From positions 1,302,001 through 1,366,000 of the forward strand of contig OY752141.1 of NCBI GenBank assembly GCA_963573315.1: a stretch of DNA of 64,000 bases, given 5' to 3'. The notes beneath the pieces are model-generated. The model had not been told where the DNA came from. It worked only from the letters and a program-made list of their open reading frames with translations, and ran no database searches. Shown here piece by piece: positions 38,067-50,200 of this stretch. The translations under genes and the position numbers were made by a program. Position 1 is the first letter of the stretch; each line of letters starts with the position of its first letter. Source of the DNA: Entomortierella parvispora (lineage: Eukaryota; Mortierellomycota; Mortierellomycetes; Mortierellales; Mortierellaceae).

Positions 38067-41000
38067 ATGTTCTCAAAGAGAGAGTCCCCCAAGAAGAACA
38101 AGGCCGACGACGACGACGACGACGGCGACGGCGACCGATCCACCGCCGTCATCACCGTCTCCATCCCCCAGGACGCCCTTGACCACAATCCAGCCAATGC
38201 CGGTGCCAGCACTGCCGCCAGCAATGGCCACGCTAATGGGCAAGGATCCCCAGTCGGCAGTCGTCGCAGTAGCTTTGTCGTCGAGACATCCAAGCGCGGC
38301 ACGGTGCATTCAAAGTACCCAGCCAGCACTCATCACAACAGCAACAGCAACAATGTCCAGGCCCATCAGCCTTGGAAACCTTGGAATCCAGATGCCAACT
38401 CTTCAGGAGCAGCAGGCGCGCCCAGTCTCGATCGTCGCCGCAGGAGCGGTTCCATCCGCTCCCCGACCTCTCCCCAACTCTCGACACTGTCCTCCCTGTC
38501 CTCATCGTCCCCGCCATCGGCCACCGCCTCGTCATCCGTGGGCGCGACAATGTCCAGCAACAAGGGCTCAGCTGTACCCTCGCCTTCAACCTCTGGATTC
38601 GTTGGTTCGTTGCAGGCCAACAGCTTGATGTTGAACCTAACAGGTCTCTTTTCTGGATCCACCGCTTCTTCCTCTGGACCGACAACATCCGTCAGTGATG
38701 AGTCTTCTGCCGGGGAAGTCGTAGCTCAACAGCAGCCTGTCGAGGCACGCCTTTGGAATGTAGATCAGCCCCAGTTAGTATCGCCACTGTCCCCTGCAGG
38801 GCCTCGATACATCCCTGCCGTGGCTGGGTCGACTCGATTCGCAGCTACTGCAGTTTCTCCCTCAGCATCAGGCACAGGGGCGACTGCCATGAGGGAAAGT
38901 CCTGCTTCTCACACCATGACGCCCAATGGTCGAGGGGGATCGCGGCAATGGAACAGTTTTGGTCAACAGAGGCAACAACAACAACAACAACAACAGCAAC
39001 AGCAGAATGATCTATACCACCCTTCTCAATCATTGTCTGCTGCTTCCTCAGAACTAGCTAGTACCTCCTCTCCTCCTAGCCCGCCTAGATCCACCGCGAC
39101 TGCCACTACTGTGGAAAGGATACAAGAGCCACCTCTCTCAGGATCATCTTCCTTTTCTACTTCAGCAGCCGCTCGGACGACGAGACAGAAAAAGGGACCC
39201 GAACAAGAAATGAATGGCGTTTCCCAAGGGTCTGGATACAGCCGTTCTTCACAACGCAAGCGTTGGGATGATTATCGAGGGTCGCACCATGAAGACAACG
39301 ACGACAGTGGATTTGAGAGTAAATTCCAAGGCGCCGATGCCATGGATCATCGTTCCAAGGAGGAACAGGACCGTCGTTACAATCGGCGTCGATCTAAGCG
39401 GGGTCCCGGACACAACGATAGTTGGCTTGGTCGAATGGAAGATTATTTCGAGACAAAGACGGGAAGGTCCCCCCCGCTCTTGTTACGGGATCCAAAGCGA
39501 GTCTTGCGAGCACAGCTGTTTTGTCTACGAAAGAACCGACGCTTACATCCTGCGTTTCGTTTGGTGTTGATTGTCTTCTTGGCTGGCTCGGTCTGTTTCA
39601 CGACTTGGCACTTGATGTTTGCAGAGGGGGACCGTCAGAGCCGCACCAGGGTTACGTTAAACAAAGGACTGGGTAATGTCAAGGAGCAGGGTCAGCGTGT
39701 CAAAGAATTATTATCTAAAGGGAAAGTAGGCAACGAAGTGCTGGACGGGGACCCAGAATTGATCCGAAAGAAGGTGATATCTTCATTCGACGTGGAGGCT
39801 TTAAACTACAGCTCGCACCAATGGAATCTCGAGACCCATGACATCGATAACTGTAAGTGAGCTTATATCAAGAACGGCATTCTATCAAAGCTCTTATACC
39901 GTGGCCTCTTACTTTGTCTTATTTGTGCTCGACCACGTCCTTTTAGCAACAGCCGTGGTGCGGATAGGAGAGGACTACATGCTCTCCAAGGCCTATAGTG
40001 GAGCCATGCAGCCAACTCGAGTGATTCCCTTTTATTTTCGAGCATCATTCGAGGACGAGAATGACGACGATGATTTCCATGATGATGACTTTAGAGATCA
40101 CGGCGATCACGATGACTTTCAACCACCACCACCCTCCCCTCCTGGAGAGAGCTCTTCTTTTACCCCACCGCCCAAAACCAAAGTGGATAGATCTTTAGTG
40201 ACGATCACGACGCTCATCACCCCAGATCGTTACGGTGTTTTCTTAAAACTGGTGAGACAATACCGAGGACCGATCTCGGTCGCGACCCATATCCAACGAG
40301 GAGATGAGCAAGATCGCCAGTTCACAGAGTTGAATCGATTTTTTGAAGAGCATGCAATCCTGCGAAAATATGTGGATCTCCATGTGATTGTGGATGGGGT
40401 CGATTTCCAGCTGAATATGTGGAGAAATGTCGCCAGGATGTTTGCACGGACAGACTATTTTATGATGCTGGATGGTAAGTAGAAGGACACTTCAAGGGGG
40501 TCGTGGGAGTATGTACGAAAGAAAAAAAATGTTACTCCAATATGAAGCTAACGCGTGGTTCACATATCTCAATTCTTTAGTGGACTTTCATATCCCCTCA
40601 GGGCTCAAAAACAGGCTCCACCATGACCCGCACATCCAACAGCTGCTGTCTTCAGGAGCAGCCCTGGTTGTACCCGCCTTTGAATACAAGGAGGATATCG
40701 ATCCCAAAGATTCAAAGTTCTTTCCAGACACCAAGCTGGCATTGATGCCATTGCTGGAAAAGGGCCATGTCCACGTATTTCACGATTTCTTCCCGCCTGG
40801 TCATGCTGCGACTGATACTCCTCGTTGGATCAAGATGAGTGAGGCCAGATATAAGGAACAACAACGACTGGAAGCCATGGGCGGGATCAAGAAGGTTTCA
40901 GGGCCAGAGACTGTGAATGAAAAAGATGATGAGGGCGAGAGGGTTGAGGCTGCTGCGTTCGCAATCGAGATCTTGCCAGCGGATGGAGACGACAAGGACA

Positions 41001-42443
41001 GATCCCTCTTTATCGAACATGAGCTCCAGGAGAAACTCAAGGCTGACAAGGAGCGCGAGGCGATAGAGGAAGCTGCGCGAGAAAAGGAACGCCAAGAGTA
41101 TTTGGAATTGGAGGCAGAGGGCGAACGACCTTACAAGGTGACGAACTTTGTGCCGAAATACGAGCCGTATATTATTCTGAAGCGAGAGGGCACACCTTGG
41201 TGCGATGAAAGGTTTGTGGGCTATGGTGGAAACAAGGCAGTAAGTCTACATGTTCTGTTGTTTTTGAACGCCTAACTGGAGGTCGATGGGGTCGAAAATT
41301 GTTCTAGAATAGTGAGATGTTTACTCTTTCTGTGTCCGTTAGGCTTGTCTTTTTGAGATTTACATCTCTGGCGTTGACTTTTGGGTTCTGCCTCAAGATT
41401 TCTTGATCCACCAATACCATGACTACCCAACTACCAATCGCAAGAACGGTCGGATTCTCAACAAGCAGCTCTTTATCTCTTTTCAGCAAGAGATTTGTTT
41501 TGCAACCCTTCGGAGGTTGATCAAGACTGGGGAGTGGTACACGGACAGGGCCCAGAATTTACGCCATCAATGCGGTGCATTCGAAGGGTTCCTGAGGTCC
41601 GCGGATCAAATGGCGAATGATTTCGAAAGGGATCATCCAGACAGTCTGTTGGATGACCCCGTTTTTGTTATTGAGGACGCGGTGGGTGAGCACAGCAAGA
41701 TTCGTCAGGAGGGAGAGCCGCTTGCCATGAGAGATCAGCATGCAGTCGATGATGAGGACGTACAGGATCCGTTCCTGAGTCCGAGACCCAAAGGCAAGAC
41801 TTGGGGTGGGATCAAGATCAGAACCTTTTATGTTCCTCCCCCGCCTGAGGAAGGCGTTGATCTGCCAGGGATTGATGGCGTCACCGTGAATGTTACTGCT
41901 GGTATTGAGGATGCCAATAATGGAGGATTGGACACTGACACTAACCTCCAAGGAGGTGAATCCGGTCAAGAGCAAATCCAGAACAGTGTTGGCGGGTTCG
42001 CGGACGTCTACTATCCACAGAGCAACGGCGAGGATCTGACCGGAGAGCGATTAGAGCAGTTCCGACAAGGAGTGATCCTCAGTCCTTTAGATGTTCCTCA
42101 TGAAGGACTCGATGGTGGTTACGACGTAGGCGACGTAGGCGACGGTGGTCAAAGTGAGGGTGAACATGAACAAGACAGGACGATACCGGGGAATGAGATA
42201 TTACCCAATGACAATTTGGGCTCTGGTGATGAGGGTCAAAGCAGCGGTGGAGGAGACAATCCACCTCTGCCGTCGTTAGGCCGGAAAGTGCTCGAAGGAG
42301 TGGGCTCTCGTTCTCCTTCGACTCCCTCCACTTTTACGGATAAAGATGGGAATGAGAGTGGTGATGGAGGAGGGGTGGACAGATTGTTTGAGGAGGCAGC
42401 TGTCCAGCTGGAAGAACGAGTGCGGCAGCTCGGACTTGCGTAG
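38067..42443 (+). CDS. LARGE-type glycosyltransferase (GT49), about 1,357 aa
   Basis: Four exons: 38067-39852, 39947-40474, 40581-41239, 41343-42443; phases agree. The first ~498 residues are disordered (acidic patch, Ser/Thr/Gln-rich). One membrane helix follows at about 499-518 (LVLIVFLAGSVCFTTW), giving type II topology. The luminal domain has VTITTLITPDRYGVFLKLV, the YVDLHVIVDG strand, and a DVD metal-binding motif (D771-V-D773) assembled across the second intron. GVDFWVLPQDFLIHQYHDYP is the family's C-terminal signature. Animal LARGE/B4GAT1 enzymes transfer glucuronic acid or xylose to matriglycan; the fungal acceptor is unknown. The last ~200 residues are acidic and Gly-rich. Confidence 0.87.
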
Positions 42444-43669
42444 AAGAACAAAGGAAAAAGTCTACAGAATATAGTCGAGGTTGCCCTCAAGAAAAAAAAA
42501 AAGAGACCCCGAGCTCTTGGTAGCAATAATGATTATCCGTCATTGGACAGAGAGGAAAGAGTTTACCCCTATCTGGCATACGCGTATGGGAGTGTGTCTT
42601 TGTCTCAAATAAGAATGAGGGGCATGGACAGGGTACCAGACCAATCTGTATATTGCAATTACAGCCCCAGTCGGTTTGACGACTGCAGTTTGGCAATGGC
42701 CATGGTAGGTAGGGTAGAGGTGGGGGGAAATACTGTACATACATACTTGGCCATCCCGATTGATTGCGTGTGTCTCTTTCCAAGACCGCAACCCCTGGAC
42801 TTTATTAATTGCGACTTCTGACACACACGGATGGGACAGAGAAAGAGAGAGGGAGAGAGATAGGCCAAGACTGACACAACAAACAACACAATGCAACACA
42901 AGGACAAGGTGCGGTTCATTTCGCAGAGGACCTAAAAAGCACGTTGCAGGTTCCTTGCTTGCGTGGTTGCATGGTTGCTTGCTAATACGGTACGTACGAC
43001 GATGGGACTATCATCTCGGCCATATAATCCAGCGCTCGTACCGAAACAAGCGGGCACCCAGTCGCACTGCAGGGATTGAAATTCAGGGGAAAGGGGAGAC
43101 GCAGGGAAGAGGGAGGAGGGGAAGAGACGAGCAGTGTCCACAGGGGCGATGATTGCCTGTTTGCAATCGAGACTCCATCTTGTCTGCCTGTTTGCATCAG
43201 AGATGGACGGACATTGGTGCAAGAGAGAGAGGGAGACAGAGACAGAGAGCACAGCCAGGACCACAGAGGTATAGCAGGTGAACGGGTAATAATAATTAGA
43301 AATGAAATTTATTTTGGATGGATATGGGCGGAAGGAAACAAACACGGACCGACGGTTCTCTCTCTTCTTTTTATCTCCTTCGTTCCTTCTCCACCTTTGT
43401 CCACCTTGTCTCTCTTGTTCCTGTTCCTGGTCTCCCTTCTCTTCTTCTTCTTCTTCTTCTTCTTCTTCTTCTTCCTCCTCTTTTCCTTTGCCTTTGCTCT
43501 CCCTTTCTTTTTTCTCCTTCAGTCCTTCCATCTCTCCTGCCACTCTCACTCCCCTGACTAAACCAGAAATCCACTCTCCATCCTTTCCGTTCATTCTTCA
43601 TTCATTCATTCATTCATTCTTCAAACAAACAGCCCCAAAAGAAAAAAAACACACACACAGGCACAGCAA
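42444..43669. other. Intergenic between GT49 and NADPH oxidase
   Basis: 1.2 kb with GA-rich, CT-rich and a CTT microsatellite (about 43440-43472). Open frames on either strand are driven by these simple repeats. The last ~100 bp are the NADPH oxidase leader with an ATTC repeat. Confidence 0.6.
43440..43472 (+). repeat. CTT microsatellite
   Basis: About ten to eleven consecutive CTT/TTC units in the NADPH oxidase upstream region. Confidence 0.85.
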
Positions 43670-46262
43670 ATGTCCTCGCTGCATCGCAAGACCAGCAGCT
43701 CCCAACGGACAGTTGGAGCCTCGTCTGGCTACGATGGCATGAATGACTATAACGGCAACTCGTCCACCCAGGCCAACACGCTTGCAAACCGTCGCCCGTC
43801 CGTCGACCACAACCGGGTCCTGAACGGCAAGAAGCAACGGCCCATCACCTCGTACTCGAACCTGATCCCACCACCTTCACCGACATATTTCCGACTCCAG
43901 GAGATGGGCGCAAGCAAAGGTGCTGGCCAGAACGGCGGCGGACGGCCCGACAGCGTGAGCTATAATCAGTACCTGCAACAGCATCAGCAGCCGGGCGAGC
44001 TGAGCCACCTCAAGCCTCTTGATTCCAGAGCGGTGCAGAATGGCGAGCCCGAGGCACCAGCGTCGTGGCATCAGAGGATTAGCATCTGGATGATCAACGA
44101 AGGTACATTTGAGTTGGAGATGAATTGGGCTTGTCTTTTTTGCCTGCAAGGGGGGAACGCGAGAGAATGAAGGGAGATTGGGGTGGGGGGTGATGGACTC
44201 TCTCTTTTTCTTTTTCCTGCTGAACCTGTTGTTTGTCCTCTGAAGCTCGAGGGCGCTCGATCAGATCGATGGGATGGGCGGGAAAGAAGAGAGAAAAAAA
44301 AAAAAAGGGCGGAAGGGCACTAAGGAAAGCATGGACCAGAGACTAACCGCAATTCTCTCTTTCTCTCTTTCTCTCTTTCTCTCTTTCTTTCTCTCTCTTT
44401 CTGCTCATCTTCTCTCTTCCTCTCCCTTCCTTCTTCTTTTGAAATTGAAATGGCACTTCTTTCTCGGTACCATGTTGTCGCCCTGGGGCTGTGCCTGCTC
44501 TGTGTGGAATGAATCGGGTCGTACAAATCTGACTGGTCTGACCAAAAAAAAAAAAAATCCTCCGATCGGACGAACCACCTTTTTTTATATCGTATTGTTG
44601 ATCCCTTCCTTGCTCAACAACAACATTGTCCAATCTCCAACAAACAGGAAACCGCGCCATCTTTTTCGGTCTCTGGATCCTGGTGCACATTGGCCTCTTT
44701 GGACTCGCCTTCTCCAACTATTTTCTCTCGGACAATTTCGAGAATGCCCGCGCCATCCTCGGTGTCACCTTGCCAACCGCCCGTGGTGCCGCCTTGGTGC
44801 TCCATGTCGACTCGGGCGTCATCCTCCTCCCTGTCTGCCGCACCCTCATCTCCTGGCTGCGATCCACGCCCTTGAACAGGATCGTGCCCTTTGACAAGGC
44901 CATCACCTTCCACAAGGCCATCGCCTGGTCCATCGTCTTCTTCACCTTGGTGCACACCGTTGCCCATTATTTCAACTTTTACAAGCTCGCCAAGGCCGAT
45001 CCTGCAAAGTACAACTTTTGGAACTTGATGTTTGTCTCTGGACCAGGACTCACAGGCCACATCATGTTGGTCGTCCTCATCGTCATGGTCGTCACAGCCT
45101 TGCCTTCCGTCAGGATGAAGAAGTTTGAAGTCTTTTGGTACTGGCATCATCTGTTCCTCATCTTTTTCTTCTTCTTTTCATTCCATGGAGCCTTCTGTCT
45201 GTTGACGCCGGACCGACCCCCTTACTGCAAGGACATCTCGAGTTTCTGGAAGTACTGGGTCTCCAGTGGATTCATCTATCTGCTGGAACGTGTCGCACGT
45301 GAATGGCGTGCCAAACAAAAGACGGTCATCTCCCGTGTCATCTTGCATCCCTCCAGGGTCGTCGAGATCCAGATCAAGAAGGAAAACACTCATGCGTTGG
45401 CAGGCCAGTACATCTTCTTGTGCTGCCCAGAGGTCTCGCTGTGGCAATGGCATCCGTTCACGTTGACCAGTGCCCCAGAGGAGGATTACTTGTCTATTCA
45501 CATGCGTGTCGTCGGCGATTTCACCAAGGAGCTAAGCAAAAAGTTGGGATGTGATGCAGAGGGCGTTGGCGAGTGGGAAGAGTCTTTGGGCGACCGCAAT
45601 GGACTTGTGACAGTCTTGCCCAGGATCATGATTGACGGACCTTTTGGAGCGGCCTCTGAGGATGTCTTCAAGTACGAGGTGACAGTGCTTGTGGGTGCTG
45701 GTATTGGTGTGACGCCTTTTGCCTCTGTACTCAAGAGTATCTGGTACAGAGTCAATTACCCAACCAAGGCCACAAAGTTGCACAAGGTGTACTTTTTCTG
45801 GATCTGCCGTGACAAGGAGTCCTTTGAATGGTTCCAGTCGTTGTTGTTGGCGCTCGAATCTCAGGATTTGAACCACTTTATTGAGATCCATACCTTCTTG
45901 ACAGGACGCTTGAGGCATTCTGAGGTCGGTAACCTGATGATCAACGAGGACTCTGCATTTGCAGATACAGTGACAGGATTGAGGGCTCGGACATGTTTCG
46001 GACGCCCCAACATGGACATGGAGTTTGATCGGATCCGTTCCAACCATCCAGACACGGATATCGGCGTGTTCTTTTGTGGACCCAAGCGGATGGGTAAACA
46101 GCTGCACACTTGCTGCACAAAGTTCAGTGGCGGTGGAACTTCCTTCTTTTGGAACAAGGGTAAGTTTTTTGCTTTGCCCTTGCGGCGCTTTGTTTAAAGA
46201 TGTGAAACGTTATTTGCCTACTGACCTTGCCCCTATTTCCTTTTCCTATAGAAAACTTTTAA
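43670..46262 (+). CDS. NADPH oxidase (NOX family), 651 aa
   Basis: Three exons: 43670-44102, 44648-46159, 46252-46262. The final exon is only 11 nt and completes the canonical NOX ending KENF. The N-terminal ~140 residues are a disordered extension. Six helices of the ferric-reductase domain carry the paired haem ligands: H233 and H247 (FHKAIAW...VHTVAH) and H311 and H324 (FWYWHHLF...SFHG), with spacings 14 and 13 as in gp91phox. The FAD site is HPFTLTSAPEED; NADPH contacts are GAGIGVTPFASVLKS, FFWICRDKESFEWF and VFFCGPKRMG. The enzyme moves electrons from NADPH across the membrane to O2, making superoxide. It is a NoxA/NoxB-like type without EF hands. Intron 1 (545 nt) contains a CT microsatellite. 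Confidence 0.96.
44354..44402 (+). repeat. CT-rich microsatellite in NOX intron 1
   Basis: Repeated TCTCTTTC units inside the first intron, next to an A-rich run. Confidence 0.85.
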
Positions 46263-46578
46263 AAAAAAGCTGCAAGCTGGATTCTTGTTACGCCTCCAGA
46301 TCTCTATTACCCAGGAACGATTTCCTATTTGCAGTTCCGGCCCCTTACCGATCAGGGAGGGGACGGGTGACTCCAACTACTTGTTCATCATTTCACATAC
46401 TTATATATCTTGGCATTTGCAACATTTGGGGACAGTCCTCAAAAAAAAAGGCATCTTTTGTCTTATCATGGAGCATTTTTCTTTTGTAAATATTTAAATA
46501 AACAAAGAAACGTTGAAAAAAAAAAAAAAATCTTGACCCTGGCAGGCAGGTAGGGGGCATGGAAGAGTATTTTTTTCT
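46263..46578. other. Intergenic between convergent genes
   Basis: The NADPH oxidase 3' UTR. AATAAA at 46497-46502 is followed within 15 bp by an A run, a plausible polyadenylation region. No gene found. Confidence 0.6.
46497..46502 (+). promoter_or_regulatory. Poly(A) signal of NADPH oxidase
   Basis: AATAAA, 235 bp after the stop codon, in an AT-rich setting just before an A run. Confidence 0.5.
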
Positions 46579-46851
46579 TTATTTAATTTCTGCAGAAGGG
46601 TTCCTGATGGGGTTGAAGACCAATTCAGATCGAGGAGGGATGTAGGATTTGGGCTTGGGCTGTGCAGGCGCAGACGGCGGTGCGGATGCGTTCGCCTGCC
46701 GGATGGCGCCGGCCATGGTCGATCCTGACGTCTGGGCCGCCGATCGTTCCCAGGCTGCCATTCCCATCTGGGCTACGGCCCCCACTGTCGTGTTGCGCGC
46801 CGCCACACTCATGACCTTGCTCTGACTGAGACGGTTTTGATTGCTCGACAT
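46579..46851 (-). CDS. Small hypothetical protein, 90 aa
   Basis: An uninterrupted minus-strand frame starting MSSNQNRLSQ. The composition is Ala/Ser/Pro-rich with a central segment VGAVAQMGMAAWERSAAQTSG that could form an amphipathic helix. The tail is Pro/Lys-rich (PPSAPAQPKPKSYIPPR). There is no signal peptide, membrane helix or known motif. Balanced codon use and the good ATG make it more likely real than chance, but no family was recognised. Confidence 0.55.
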   Translation of the reverse strand: MSSNQNRLSQSKVMSVAARNTTVGAVAQMGMAAWERSAAQTSGSTMAGAIRQANASAPPSAPAQPKPKSYIPPRSELVFNPIRNPSAEIK

Positions 46852-47254
46852 GCTCTTGGAATTTTTGCAAGGAAAAAAAAAATAGAGGAGATTGAGGAAC
46901 AATAAGAAACAATGAAAAGTGGCGCTTGTGTTTAAGAAGCGGATAATCTGGAAGAGAGGGGGAGGAAGGAAAAAGATCGAGGTGAGGAAGTTGAAGGGTC
47001 AAGAGAGCCAGTTTCTTTAAAGAGTTGATAATCGGTCATGAGGCCCAAGGCAAAGTAGAGGCCTGCAAGGCGGAGCAAGCTGGCCTCAAAGGCGCGGCGA
47101 AATACAATCTAACAGGGCTAAGGAACGCGATCTCAAAGGCGCCGCCTCAAAGTATCGTCTAGAAGGGCAAAGTTGTATTATAGCAATTTTTTTTACAGAG
47201 GAAAAAGGATGTGCCGATGATTTGCGATTTGTCTATAGTTTTGAAAAGTTCTTT
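46852..47254. other. Intergenic with repeated CTCAAAGGCGC motif
   Basis: Upstream region of the small gene and 3' flank of the GPI7-like gene. CTCAAAGGCGC occurs at 47085-47095 and 47132-47142, and CTCAAAG again at 47145-47151. No gene found. Confidence 0.5.
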
Positions 47255-50200
47255 CTATGCAAACAACAAGGACAGTCCACCGACAACAAGAACTTGTACG
47301 CTCAATTGGAACATGACCGTCCATGCCATCTGATACAGCACCTTGGGCGAAAAAACAGTCCAAATGAACAGATGGTGCCGCAAGACAATGGCCGCAATCG
47401 ATAGACAGTACAGACTCGTCGCGAAGAACAAACTGCTAAGGATCAAATGTTCCAACAGTCGATTGCGTCTTAAAGAGACTCCTCTAGATCTCAGAGAGCC
47501 CGATGAAAACTCTGCTTGGGAAGACGCGGCCAATTCACCCACTGTTGGTTCAGGCGCCTCCTCGTACACATAAAACGAATCAGAGTCTTCCTCCCCATCT
47601 TCACCCAGTGGTGTGTGTTGATCGTCGTTGCCTGTAACGCTGTCGTATTGAAGACCATCCTCATGACTTGCGACCTTTGTGCTTTCACCCAAGTTGTCCA
47701 CAGCAGTCAATCCACTGCTGACATCTGTCTCGGTAGGAGCAGACGATGCTGCTTGAGTCGCAGCCGCCATTGCCTGACGCCTACGCAGGATCCTACGTTT
47801 CGTCCGTCTCGACAAAACCTTCTTTCCTTCTAGCTTTCTCCAGCCCTCGATCGTCTTCCATTGTCTCTCCTCCTTAACTACCTCTCGCCATTTCTGATCC
47901 CCTTGCTCAAGCACATCCTCCAGAACCAGGTCCCAGCGGAGAACCACAGCCGTCCCCGCAATTGCCCACCAAATCGGTCCCGCCCAATTGGACAAAAACG
48001 TCAGCAAACCCGTCAGTCCGATATCATAGGCTTGGATCCCGACATATGCGTTAGAGATGTCGATCGATGCAATGGAGTTGGAGTTGCCCAGGACAAAGAA
48101 CGAAGTCGAGATCCAAATCAGAATCGTGCATGAATGAATAGAACTCAGTCCAGGCACTGTTCGAAGACCTTGTTGAAGCCAAATGGCATCGTCTTCATCT
48201 CCACTGGTGCTCTCTTCGTCATTGACTTTTCCCTGCATATCATCATGCTTGCTGTCTTTTTCATTCGCCTCCTCCTTCCCTTCCTCCACGACAATGTCTG
48301 TTCTTTCACGGTTCATACTTGTGCCGGATCCCACCTCCTGGGGCTCATTTCGAGACGGTCTATAGCGGACGAGTCGCGTCCATTCGAGGTACATCCATAA
48401 TTGCACGCCAAAGAGAACGAAAATCGGCGCCTGATGTCGTCTAGACAACAAAACAAGCAAAAACGTCGCACTCCCCAGAAGCATGCTAGGCAAAAAAAGG
48501 ACCTCAGACATAGCGGCATCCCTACCAGCTACAAGGTCTTGTCTTTCCGAGTGAGGACAGCTGAGGAGATGAAGGGCTATGGCGATTCCCACAAGGAGTG
48601 CCAATCCATAATAGCAGCCTCGTGCCATGTCGTATCCAGAGTACACGAGGGCAGGCGATTCCAAAGTTCCTCCTACCGCCTGCCTCTTAAGATAGCCGAC
48701 AGAGGAGAGAGTGCTCATGAATCCATGTACCGATTTCTGCATCGTTGCCTCGCCAAAGAATTTCTCTTCCAGATCCATCTTGTAAATTGTGATCCAGAGC
48801 GAAATCAGGATCGTGAGAATTGTTGCCAGAGTTTGGAGTACCCTGGTGGTGCTTGCTCTTCCAATGGATTCGGGTGAAGGCGTAATAGAGTAGATCCTGG
48901 TCACTATGAACGTGACAATGACGACCATGGTCCCCCAAAACAAGATCCACGACGCTCCCATATAGGTAGAGTTCAAGTAATGACGCAGGTCTATTTGGTC
49001 CGCATACTTTTGACCTAAGAGAACGAGAGGAGACAGAAATCAGATTAGCAAACTATTCATTTTTGCGTTTTCCTTTTCGGTTACAATTGTTCTTACCTGT
49101 CTGATTCCAAGCTCGCAAGATTCGGAGAACACCCATCTGCAACAGACAAAGTCCCGAAGCCTTCCATTTTTGCAAGTCCAACGTCTTTGCCTCAGATGAT
49201 CCATCCATGTCCACGTACCGCGCACTGACCCAGGCCAAGACGGCAAACCAGCTCATATTGAAGAAGTACCAAAACTGATGTTCCTCCTCCACAAAACTTG
49301 AGGCGAAGAGTGTGATCATGTACAGGATCACAATCAAAACCGACAGAAATCGGACAGGCGTCCAATTGATCTCGTTCTTGCACCTTCTGTTTTTGAGCAT
49401 CGAGGCCGTTTCTGGGGACAGGAAGGCTCCCTTGACTAGAGCAGACATGGACGAGCCAGAAGAGAAAAGTGAGAGGGGTTGTCTCTTTGATTTCGACCTG
49501 GGTTCTACACACGAGAGCTTGAACTCTTCCAATAGCTTGGTCTGCATGGCACAAAACAAGAGCCCTGCAACTGCAAAGGCCATCATCATGGATCCATTTG
49601 TCAACAGGGCCATGTCGTATTTGCTTAGCGCTGTCGACAGCATTTGACTTGATTCGCTCAAGAACTACGAACGACGGAACGAACGTTACAGGGGTCGAAT
49701 TAGTTAACACAGATAATAAAAACTTGCAAAATCAACTTTCATGTTTTCTTTCATTTTCTCTTTTTTACCTTGTTGTATGCTCGTTCAGCTGCCTGAAATT
49801 TAAGTGTCCTGTCTGACTGTTGGTATTGCACACGAATGCCATGGCGCTGTCCCTGTCCGTTCATCTCCAAGTAGGAGGCATGCTCCGCCAAAGCCAACGT
49901 GTACCAACAGGTCAATCTCTGTTTCTCAGGTTTGGTTGAGCATCTCTTTGAAGATTCATCATCCGCTGTACCATCGTCTTCAGTTGAATCCTGGTAATCT
50001 CGTAAAAGTTCCACGCTCTCAGTTTTGAAATCAGACCACATGGCGTTCAAGACCCCAGCGACCTGGTGAGCATTAATCTGGAGGGCACGCAGCCTTTCGG
50101 ATTCTATATATTTTTTTGACAACAAAGTGAAACTCTTTAGTTGTTGTAATTCGCCATTTAGGTAGGGTGCAAGCTTTCCATAGAACGATAAAAGTTTACC

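Noticed and set aside
42932-43594. Glu/Lys-rich minus-strand frame upstream of the NADPH oxidase
   Set aside because: Produced by the CTT microsatellite and CT-rich leader read backwards; no consistent coding signal outside them.
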